From: Nostoc sp. GT001
GTDB lineage: Bacteria > Cyanobacteriota > Cyanobacteriia > Cyanobacteriales > Nostocaceae
Length of the DNA: 64,000 bases
NCBI RefSeq assembly: GCF_030382115.1
Contig: NZ_JAUDRJ010000003.1
Span: 6,815,060 to 6,879,059, forward strand
Direction of reading: 5' to 3'
In this document: positions 37,745 through 44,583 of the stretch, one piece after another
How positions within the stretch are numbered: position 1 is the first letter of the stretch
Layout of the letters: every line of letters begins with the position of its first letter
Notes under the pieces: generated by a model
Database searches by the model: none
The model's input: the letters and a program-made list of their open reading frames with translations, nothing else
Told to the model about the DNA's origin: nothing
Program-made: the position numbers and the translations under genes

Positions 37745-38186
37745 AATTGTTTGATAGATAATTATTTAATATTTCTTGCCGTTGGCGAATATCATCTCGA
37801 TATTTACCCGTCAAAATTCTAAATAACATTTTACCTAAACAATAAGAAGCCCGCCAAGAAAATACAGCATCTTGTAAATCAATATGGCTACGCTCAAATA
37901 AAAAATGTCCAGTTAATCCCAATAATTGAGTTAATGGTAAGGCTAAGAGTAACCAAAAGTTTTGCAATTTCCAAGTATAAAAAAGTAAACTGTAAAAAAA
38001 GAATATTCCTAGAATGTGGAGAGTAATATTAATTGGATGTTGATGTTTAAGAATAAAAATATCCCAATACTCTGTAAAAGGATGATCCAGAATTTGATTA
38101 TTAATCCGATTTCTCAAGCTTTGTTGAGGATTAGAATTGATATTACTCATAAGAGAGTTTGTGAAAAAGGGATATATTTTATACAT
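37728..38186 (-). CDS. Mpo1/DUF962-like membrane dioxygenase
   Basis: About 152 residues with three to four hydrophobic segments. HQHPINITLHILGI and GLTGHFLFERSHI are the conserved His-rich blocks of the Mpo1 (YGL010w) family; the yeast member is an iron-dependent dioxygenase of 2-hydroxy fatty acid alpha-oxidation. ATG 38186 overlaps the upstream stop in TGATG, suggesting coupling; an internal ATG at 38150 is an alternative start. It overlaps the next gene (Rieske copy 1) by 17 bases. Presence of an iron dioxygenase of lipid metabolism hints at a fatty or terpenoid substrate. Confidence 0.78.
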   Translation of the reverse strand: MYKIYPFFTNSLMSNINSNPQQSLRNRINNQILDHPFTEYWDIFILKHQHPINITLHILGIFFFYSLLFYTWKLQNFWLLLALPLTQLLGLTGHFLFERSHIDLQDAVFSWRASYCLGKMLFRILTGKYRDDIRQRQEILNNYLSNNYANIQ

Positions 38187-38521
38187 CAATAGTCATTATC
38201 GGCCACACAAATACCTTTACATTTAATACCGTTCGTAGCAGTGCGCTGACAATGAGGACATAGAACTTTTTCATTTTCTGTTTCTTTATTTATGTTTATA
38301 CTACTGCTTGCCTGTAGCTTGTCTTTTTCGATCTGGAGTTTTACATCGATAGGATCGGGTTTTTCAATAGGAAAATGTGCCTTTTCGCAACCTTCTACTA
38401 AGGTACTTAGCACATCTAATCGATCGCATTCAGGTGTATTAGCGACAGCATCAAACAGCAACTCAATTTCTCGAAGAGCTTCCTGATAGTCAGCTTGGGT
38501 TCTAATTGGACGTAATTCCAT
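38186..38521 (-). CDS. HigA-type N-terminal domain fused to a Cys-rich tail
   Basis: A 111-residue protein. Residues 1-60 (MELRPIRTQADYQEALREIE, then DRLDVLSTLVEGCE and HFPIEKPDPIDV) match the N-terminal part of HigA-type antitoxins. The helix-turn-helix that should follow is missing. In its place are a Lys/Glu/Asn-rich linker and a zinc-ribbon-like end: CPHCQRT followed by GIKCKGICVADNDY. No toxin gene adjoins it. It is translationally coupled to the Mpo1-like gene (TGATG), so it may belong to that operon. Confidence 0.7.
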   Translation of the reverse strand: MELRPIRTQADYQEALREIELLFDAVANTPECDRLDVLSTLVEGCEKAHFPIEKPDPIDVKLQIEKDKLQASSSININKETENEKVLCPHCQRTATNGIKCKGICVADNDY

Positions 38522-38627
38522 ACATCAACCTCTATTTAGATAGAGTCACTTCAAGAGATACTAACTTTTATCCCGAATTAAGCCTAACATTCCTAATCAG
38601 CGATCACACTTTTTACCAAATTTAGAA

Positions 38628-39539
38628 CTATTGGTTATTTTCCAATAATTGTGCTGCACTATAAAATGGTTCTCCTTCAAAATTTAAGCACTCCAACTTT
38701 TTCAAAAGTAAATCCTTCAAATCCAAGTGATTATGCTCGACAAGAACACATCGTAAATCATAACCATCCATCAAAATAATTGATTTATCGTAATTCTGCT
38801 TTAGTAATGGGCATACATTTTTTGACCAACCATTAATTGACAGAAACAAGCCTAATGTCTGCTTACCCGATCTACTAATTTTACCATAAAGGCTATCAAG
38901 TTGCCGTATATCTGTTAGACTTTGAGTCCATTTGCATTCAACTAAGTAGTACCAGCTTTCAAGCTTAAATGCACCGTCTATTTGTTCACCACCTTCATTC
39001 CTCTTAAAGCTCTTTTGAGTTGGGATCTCATAAAGAGAAAAAATACGTTCTAGTAAATCTTCAAGTAAGAATCCTCGTTTATTTTTATCTTCCGAATTTG
39101 TTAAACCTGCAAACTTATCGAATTCTGACAACAGCTTAGATAGAAGCAAAGAAAATTGCTCTTTCTTTAAATAATCTTCATCACATTTTCTTGTAATACC
39201 TTCTTTTAATCTTTTAGCAATTTTTTCACATTCGTCAAATAAGTTTTTATTTTCATAGCTAACAACTTGATTAGCTATTAACTTCTTCGTACTCCAATAT
39301 TCTAATAATTTTTCTAGTAACTGTCCTACTATAGGATTAGGTTCTTCTTTCCAAAATTTTCTTAATCGATTTGCTTTTGAGCCACTTTGATAATTATATT
39401 TTTCATCATATATATCGATGTTCAAGCTTTCTAAGATAAATTCCTGAAAGGTTCTGTTTGAAAAATCTAGTATATAACCACCACCCATTTCGAGCAGCTT
39501 TTCTAACTTAAGTTTTTCAATACTTGTTAAGTCTGACAT
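38628..39539 (-). CDS. Putative defence nuclease: AbiJ-like N-terminus plus PD-(D/E)XK domain
   Basis: A 303-residue protein. The N-terminus (GGGYILDFSNRTFQEFILES, then GSKANRLRKFW) resembles, from memory, the N-terminal domain found in AbiJ-type abortive infection proteins. The C-terminal half has a restriction-fold nuclease signature: GEQIDGAF with D188, then E201-x-K203 in LVECKW, then LGLFLSING. The domain plan of a phage-sensing N-terminus plus Mrr-like nuclease is inferred. It is monocistronic, AT-rich relative to neighbours, and next to HigBA and a Fic gene, which fits a defence island. Confidence 0.7.
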   Translation of the reverse strand: MSDLTSIEKLKLEKLLEMGGGYILDFSNRTFQEFILESLNIDIYDEKYNYQSGSKANRLRKFWKEEPNPIVGQLLEKLLEYWSTKKLIANQVVSYENKNLFDECEKIAKRLKEGITRKCDEDYLKKEQFSLLLSKLLSEFDKFAGLTNSEDKNKRGFLLEDLLERIFSLYEIPTQKSFKRNEGGEQIDGAFKLESWYYLVECKWTQSLTDIRQLDSLYGKISRSGKQTLGLFLSINGWSKNVCPLLKQNYDKSIILMDGYDLRCVLVEHNHLDLKDLLLKKLECLNFEGEPFYSAAQLLENNQ

Positions 39540-39713
39540 TTTGTATCGAATCTAAAAGTAAACATGAAAGTTATTTGTCTGTCTATGCTTTGTTTTTGCT
39601 GACATACCTCGAAAAAGTTTTTGTCAGGTAAGTTTTTATTAGGCTTTTTTCTTGCTCAATTGAACTATAACCTAATTATCGAACCAGAACTAAGATTTTT
39701 AGCATAATGCTAA

Positions 39714-39850
39714 ACTCTCAAACTTATCTTTGCGCCTCTGGTCTGTGCGTGACATACTTCAACAAGGAGACAAAACAGTTCCCAACTTTTCACGCCCCAG
39801 GCGATCGCTCACCTTGCCCACACAAAGAAGCTGAATCCCATTAATATAAG
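39714..39850 (-). pseudogene. Duplicated 3' end of the amidohydrolase gene (fragment)
   Basis: Aligns with 40584-40711, the last 29 codons plus 3' flank of the intact amidohydrolase gene, at about 80-85 percent identity with one 8-base gap in the flank. The frame is kept: YINGIQLLCVGKVSDRLG then REKLGTVLSPC-stop, against YINGVRVVCGGEVSDRLG and REKLGTVLFPC-stop in the intact gene. Homology stops at TTAATATAA; upstream coding sequence is replaced by the higBA promoter region. Confidence 0.88.
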
Positions 39851-39862
39851 TTCCCTTTAATC

Positions 39863-39897
39863 GGTATATTATATCGATATATCAGATATGATATAAA
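39863..39897 (+). promoter_or_regulatory. Probable higBA promoter/operator
   Basis: AT-rich stretch with the perfect palindrome ATATCGATAT (39871-39880) and a nearby ATATCAGATATGATAT imperfect palindrome, 7-40 bases before the toxin start. Autoregulation by the antitoxin at such a site is usual for HigBA modules. Inferred from position and symmetry. Confidence 0.5.
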
Positions 39898-39903
39898 TAC
39901 AGT

Positions 39904-40245
39904 ATGGGAGATCAAAGTAAACCTTTAGTTTGGTTACATGGTGAAGTTAAAACCCCACCTTTCACTCAAGAAGCACGCATAGAAACAGGTGTTCTGATCA
40001 GACAATTACAGGAAGGTGAATCAATTGGGTTGCCACATTCACGCCCTATCCCAAGTATAGGAATTCACTGTCATGAATTACGTATTCGAGATGCTGATAA
40101 AAACTGGAGAATCATTTATCGAATTGATGAAGATGCAATCTTGATTGTTGAAGTCTTTAATAAAACAACGAGAACAACATCCAAGAAGATAATTGAGGTT
40201 TGCAAAAAGCGTCTGAGCAAATATGATACCGATCAACAGGAGTAA
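39904..40245 (+). CDS. HigB/RelE-type toxin
   Basis: A 113-residue toxin of the RelE/ParE superfamily (phage Gp49-like, HigB branch), expected to cleave mRNA on the ribosome. Family landmarks: VWLHGEVKTPPFT at the N-terminus, LRIRDADKNWRIIYRID in the core and VEVFNKTTRTTSKK near the C-terminus. It is the first gene of the pair, the reversed toxin-antitoxin order typical of HigBA, and ends 4 bases before the antitoxin start. The module is flanked by copies of the amidohydrolase 3' end. Confidence 0.9.
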   Translation: MGDQSKPLVWLHGEVKTPPFTQEARIETGVLIRQLQEGESIGLPHSRPIPSIGIHCHELRIRDADKNWRIIYRIDEDAILIVEVFNKTTRTTSKKIIEVCKKRLSKYDTDQQE

Positions 40246-40249
40246 TGTG

Positions 40250-40564
40250 ATGGATCAAGCCAAGAGAGAACGTTTGGAATCTAAAGGCTGGAAAATTGGC
40301 ACAGTTGCAGATTTTTTGGAGTTAACACCCGAAGAAACTATTCTTGTAGAAATTAAGCTAGCTCTCAGCCAAAACTTGAAGGAGCGTCGGCAAAAATTGA
40401 TGACTCAAAGTGAACTTGCTGCTAAGATTAGTTCCAGCCAACCTCGCATTGCTAAAGCTGAAAATGGCGATACTTCAGTATCAATTGAATTGTTGATCCG
40501 AGCAATGTTAGCAACAGGTGCAACTCCTAAAGATATTGGACAGGTGATTGCTGGTGTGGGATAA
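40250..40564 (+). CDS. HigA-type antitoxin (HTH Xre)
   Basis: A 104-residue DNA-binding antitoxin. The helix-turn-helix lies at about residues 50-85 (MTQSELAAKISSSQPRIAKA, then SIELLIRAMLATG). ATG 40250 is chosen: it follows an AACAGGAG ribosome-binding site and leaves a 4-base gap after the toxin; an upstream ATG at 40223 overlaps the toxin. It probably neutralises the upstream toxin and represses the shared promoter. Downstream, the region enters the 3' flank of the convergent amidohydrolase gene. Confidence 0.9.
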   Translation: MDQAKRERLESKGWKIGTVADFLELTPEETILVEIKLALSQNLKERRQKLMTQSELAAKISSSQPRIAKAENGDTSVSIELLIRAMLATGATPKDIGQVIAGVG

Positions 40565-40619
40565 AAGCAATTCAATGGTACAATCTCAAACTTCTCTTTG
40601 TGCCTCTGCGTAAGATAAT

Positions 40620-42326
40620 TCAACAAGGAAATAAAACCGTTCCCAATTTTTCACGCCCCAAGCGATCGCTCACTTCACCCCCACAAACCACCCGAACCCC
40701 ATTAATATAAACTGCTTGCACAATCTCATCCGAACCACGCTTAACCATCCGAGGTTCGCCATCTAAAACCGGATCTGATATCTGCACCTGCGGGCTAATT
40801 GGCTGATTTAAAGCATTGGGATCGAGTAAAACTATATCCGCTTTCGCACCAACTTTCAGAACTCCCGTATCAAGACGAAACCAACCAGCAGGTTCTCCGG
40901 TAACGCGGCAAATTGCAGCTTCCGGTGAAAGGAACTTGGTTGCAACTGCTTGTTTGAGTAAAGACAAAGCTCCATCATAGTAGCCCAGGTTACGCACGTG
41001 AGCGCCAGCATCGGTAAAACCAGGCAAAATATGAGGATGCTTCATCATCGCTAAACGGGGTTTTAGGCGATCGTTCGCTCCTGTGGCTACCCAACGTAAA
41101 TCTGTATCGTATTTTTGTAATGCGTAGATAAATAAATCTACTGGTTCTTGTTGCTTTTGACGAGCAATTTGGGCAAAACTTAACCCTTGCCAACTTGCTT
41201 CGGGACAGTGAATAACTTCCATCAAATCTAACTGACGATGGAATGATTTACGCCGTTTACTGAGCCATTCTTGGCGAAACTGACGACGAAAAATTTCCGA
41301 TGCCCATAGTTGTTGTCTTTCTTCTCGTGACTGACAGCCATTGAGTTGTGCGCCTGTGGAAAATTCTTCAAATAGGGGAGTCACAGATCCATCTGAGTAA
41401 ATGGTGAAGGGTTCAGTTAGGGTTTGAAAGCGCACATTCCCATTTAGAAGCCGATTCCAAATAAAAAGTAAGGGGGAAAATATTCGCCATAGTTTGCGAT
41501 CGTGTACGGCATCTAAGGCTGAGAGGACGGTTAGCCGCAGTGGTTTTTGTCCAATCCCTGAACCCATCCGCAGAATCTCTACAAAGGAAGCAAGTCGTTG
41601 TAAGTTGGGTGTGACTTGAAAAACGCGTTGGCTACGCCGACACAAATCCGCCAACATCGCATATTCTTTAAATTTGGCGTGTTGAGAGGGAATTGTGCAG
41701 CCTTGCCATTCTCCGCTCATCCGATGCCAGGGAAACATATCAATAGAAATGCCAATAAAGCCAGCATCTATTGCATCTCTGGCTATGCGCTGCATAAGTT
41801 TTAGTTCAAATTTTGTCGGCTGAACCGTTAAACTGCGTTCTAACCCCATCACATAAGCGCGTAAGGCACTGTGTCCAAACATTGGGGCAACATTGGGGCC
41901 AAGGGGTAACTGTTGCAAATGCTGTAAATATTCTGCTGGTGTTTGCCAGGAAACCGACTTTTGTAGCCATTTTGCAATCAGCCGATGAGAAAGTGTTTCT
42001 ACTCTCTGAAAAATATCAGCCAGGATTTGCGGTTCTGCGATCGCAACAGACAAGCTACAGTTACCAATAACCACGCTAGTAACACCATGACGAACTGATT
42101 CGCTCAATCCTGGTGCGATTTCTAACTCTAAATCGTAATGAGTATGAATATCTATAAATCCCGGTGTCACCCATAACCCAGAAGCATCAACCACCTCACG
42201 CGCTAGGTTAGTTAAGGAGGGTGCAAGGGTAACAATCTGTCCATTTTGAATGCCGATATCTCCGCACACAGGTGGAGAGCCTAAGCCATCGAAAACTAAC
42301 CCGTTTTGAATCAGCAAATCCAACAT
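40620..42326 (-). CDS. N-acyl-D-amino-acid deacylase family amidohydrolase
   Basis: A 568-residue metal-dependent amidohydrolase. Metal motif HTHYD in TPGFIDIHTHYDLE (about residue 61), SVVIGNCSLS for the Cys ligand region, and PGFTDAGAHVRNLG near the C-terminal metal site. Architecture resembles D-aminoacylase/D-glutamate deacylase enzymes that release D-amino acids from N-acyl forms. Substrate is not readable. Its last 29 codons are duplicated at 39714, with higBA between the copies and pointing towards this gene's 3' end. Confidence 0.87.
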   Translation of the reverse strand: MLDLLIQNGLVFDGLGSPPVCGDIGIQNGQIVTLAPSLTNLAREVVDASGLWVTPGFIDIHTHYDLELEIAPGLSESVRHGVTSVVIGNCSLSVAIAEPQILADIFQRVETLSHRLIAKWLQKSVSWQTPAEYLQHLQQLPLGPNVAPMFGHSALRAYVMGLERSLTVQPTKFELKLMQRIARDAIDAGFIGISIDMFPWHRMSGEWQGCTIPSQHAKFKEYAMLADLCRRSQRVFQVTPNLQRLASFVEILRMGSGIGQKPLRLTVLSALDAVHDRKLWRIFSPLLFIWNRLLNGNVRFQTLTEPFTIYSDGSVTPLFEEFSTGAQLNGCQSREERQQLWASEIFRRQFRQEWLSKRRKSFHRQLDLMEVIHCPEASWQGLSFAQIARQKQQEPVDLFIYALQKYDTDLRWVATGANDRLKPRLAMMKHPHILPGFTDAGAHVRNLGYYDGALSLLKQAVATKFLSPEAAICRVTGEPAGWFRLDTGVLKVGAKADIVLLDPNALNQPISPQVQISDPVLDGEPRMVKRGSDEIVQAVYINGVRVVCGGEVSDRLGREKLGTVLFPC

Positions 42327-42423
42327 GATTCTTTGTTGCCTTTTGGTTGTTATTGGATCTGTTTAGGGTAATTATAGGCTGGGAATTTATTGGAAATGGC
42401 GTAGCCCCTCGTAGAAATTGCTT

Positions 42424-43896
42424 TCAGAGACTCTTGTTCCAATATTCCAAACCGGTTACAATCACATCTTCTAACCACTGCTTAAAACGCTCTGTTAGAT
42501 TACCCTCTTCATCAGCATAAGAGAACTGGAACGGAGAATCTGTTAGGGCTTGAATGTCACTAATATTGCGCTCACCATCTTCTGCATTGTCTCTGTGGTA
42601 TGCACATGCGGAACAGACAAGCAAGCCACGATACTCATGTCCAAGAACATGAAAAGAAAGCAAAATTGTTGTTGATATTCCTATATTAATAACTAATTGT
42701 ATCCAGCTATGATAGTTATGATTACGAAGATTAGCAAAGTATCTTAACTGTTTAGCCGTCTCTACAATTTGGTAGCGGTGGTAATATGAACGACTATCAC
42801 CAGCAGGCGCACTAATTATAAAAGCATCAGCATCATCAAATAAATTTTGTACGGATAACTTTATTTCATTGGCAACATCTTGTGAGCGATTAGAGGCTAT
42901 CTCAAATAACTTTGAAGCAAAATATTCAACTTTTCGACTGCGCTCTTGAATAGATGCTGATTGGTTTTGCTTCAGCTTTTCAGCAATGGAAGCAATAATA
43001 ACCTGAGTACGTCGGGATTCTGATAAGACTTGTTCTGATAAGCCAAGACTGCGGATGAAAGCTTGCTTTTGGCTCTTGGCAAACAGAGCAATCAATTTTG
43101 ACAAATTGCCTTGGTCTGCCTGCTCTAAAGCTGCAATGTAATCTGCACGATCATCACGAGTAAGAACTAGGGGAAACCAACCAGCTTGAATAAAAACTAA
43201 GCTGGCAATACATCGAGCAACTCGGCCATTTCCATCTTGAAATGGATGAATCTGTGTAAATCGATGATGCAACCAAGCTGATTCAACCTCAGGAGGAATT
43301 TGCTGATTTCGATGTTGATGATGCAATTCAATCAACCTATCCATTTCAGATGCCACTTGTTCTGGAGGGCAGTATTCGTGAATAATGCCATCTGGTCTCA
43401 TAGGATTGTTAGGTAGACGCTTCCAGTCACCCATTATGAGAGAAACACGAACAATTTCCCCTGTCGATGGAACTAAAGCCTCTGTATATTGTTGGTTCTG
43501 AGTTAGAACCTGATGTAACTGCTTTATATAGGAGGTTGATAAATTTCTTTGCCCACCCACAAAATCAAACAGTCCTTCAATCGCAGTTTCCTGATCCCTG
43601 ATTAAAGAAACTACTTGTTTTACAGGACGATCCGTAGCTCCATGAGGAATCAGAGCTTCGTTAATTCCTTGTTCAATTAAAAGGCGAGTTATTCCTCGAT
43701 CTATGTTGTATAATCGCTCAATAATTCCAGTTTCAATAGCTATTTCGCGGCGTAGTCTTTCCATGAAAACTTTAAACTCACCAGATGCCCGAAGCCGCTC
43801 TGCTTGCTCATTCCAAACAGTGACTAAAGGCGGTAATTCCGAACTAGCTAAACTTTGCCAACTTGATGATATATCTTCTATTGGTTGCCATGCCAT
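42424..43896 (-). CDS. Fic-domain AMP-transferase (filamentation-induced protein)
   Basis: A 490-residue protein. The Fic motif HPFQDGNGR is complete at residues 217-225, so nucleotide transfer (usually AMP) to a target side chain is expected. An N-terminal helix carries T56-x3-E60-R61, which resembles the (S/T)xxxE(G/N) inhibitory motif but with Arg last. The C-terminal 200 residues are long for the family and contain a hydrophobic stretch (about 405-425) and a CSACAYHRD patch. It is monocistronic. Its start lies 38 bases from the GT2 3' fragment. Could be a toxin without a separate antitoxin. Confidence 0.85.
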   Translation of the reverse strand: MAWQPIEDISSSWQSLASSELPPLVTVWNEQAERLRASGEFKVFMERLRREIAIETGIIERLYNIDRGITRLLIEQGINEALIPHGATDRPVKQVVSLIRDQETAIEGLFDFVGGQRNLSTSYIKQLHQVLTQNQQYTEALVPSTGEIVRVSLIMGDWKRLPNNPMRPDGIIHEYCPPEQVASEMDRLIELHHQHRNQQIPPEVESAWLHHRFTQIHPFQDGNGRVARCIASLVFIQAGWFPLVLTRDDRADYIAALEQADQGNLSKLIALFAKSQKQAFIRSLGLSEQVLSESRRTQVIIASIAEKLKQNQSASIQERSRKVEYFASKLFEIASNRSQDVANEIKLSVQNLFDDADAFIISAPAGDSRSYYHRYQIVETAKQLRYFANLRNHNYHSWIQLVINIGISTTILLSFHVLGHEYRGLLVCSACAYHRDNAEDGERNISDIQALTDSPFQFSYADEEGNLTERFKQWLEDVIVTGLEYWNKSL

Positions 43897-43934
43897 AAGT
43901 CATTAATATTTGATAATTAATTTTAAATTTTACC

Positions 43935-43996
43935 TTATTTATTTTCATAATCACTGTAACAATTTCCACCACAATGTTCAGCTTTTACTCAGTGCG
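43935..43996 (-). pseudogene. Duplicated 3' end of the GT2 gene (fragment)
   Basis: 62 bases align codon by codon with the last 20 codons of the glycosyltransferase gene at 44584. Over the best 48 bases, 40 are identical. Translated here: VKAEHCGGNCYSDYENK-stop, against VKTEHRGQNFDSDSVNK-stop in the intact gene. The Trp codon TGG has become TGA here. XisI and the XisH remnant lie between the copies. Confidence 0.75.
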
Positions 43997-44046
43997 TAGT
44001 TTACCGCCGTAGGCATCGCTAATTATTCCAATTTCCTCCGTTAAAC

Positions 44047-44382
44047 TTATGCAACGCCATATCCCGTATATTGCCTAACATTTTGCGGGTGAAATCCTAA
44101 GATAATTTTATCTTTAGAAATTCCGGCAGCTTCTAATTCATAGGTAACACCATCTTCTGTGTCATCCCGTTGTACCCAGATTTTGCCATCGATAATGTCA
44201 ATATGAACTAAGCAACCGTGAATTCTTTTAGCACCGTCCCAACCAAGAGTTATCAGCAAATAGCTGTCATTTTCACTATCAAAGACTGTTTTACACTCAA
44301 TAACTGCGTAGGAATAAGGAATTTGTGTATAAGGTACTAAAACCTCTTTGATGATGCGTCGATAGTTATCTAAGGTATCCAT
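44047..44382 (-). CDS. XisI-family protein
   Basis: A 111-residue protein matching XisI in length and sequence: MDTLDNYRRIIKEVLVPYTQ at the start, LLITLGWDGAKRIHGCLVHI in the middle, and KIILGFHPQNVR near the end. XisI with XisH and XisF controls excision of the fdxN element during heterocyst differentiation in Anabaena. Most copies in cyanobacterial genomes are unlinked to that element and behave as a small mobile gene pair. Its partner XisH is truncated here, overlapping by 13 bases. Confidence 0.93.
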   Translation of the reverse strand: MDTLDNYRRIIKEVLVPYTQIPYSYAVIECKTVFDSENDSYLLITLGWDGAKRIHGCLVHIDIIDGKIWVQRDDTEDGVTYELEAAGISKDKIILGFHPQNVRQYTGYGVA

Positions 44383-44552
44383 TGGATAATCCTCTCAGTT
44401 TCAGGATTGAAAACAAGTAAATTTAGATTTTCACTTTCTATTAAAAGTGTACCAATAGGTTCTTCAAATAAAGCTGTGAATACGCTATCGCGCACTGCGA
44501 GGTATAATATTCTATCAGGTTCTACGCGACTGATAACGGCACGATACAGAAT
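44370..44552 (-). pseudogene. XisH remnant (C-terminal part only)
   Basis: The last 60 codons of XisH survive: ILYRAVISRVEPDRILYLAV, then FEEPIGTLLIESENLNLLVF and IIQWIP. Full XisH is about 138 residues with an EIK nuclease motif before this point; that whole part is absent. The upstream residues in the open frame come from other DNA, including a CAAACTGCTGTA motif like the end of the MITE at 46311. The breakpoint is 30 bases from the GT2 stop. Confidence 0.85.
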
Positions 44553-44583
44553 ACAGCAGTTTGCAGGCATATTAAATGTTATT

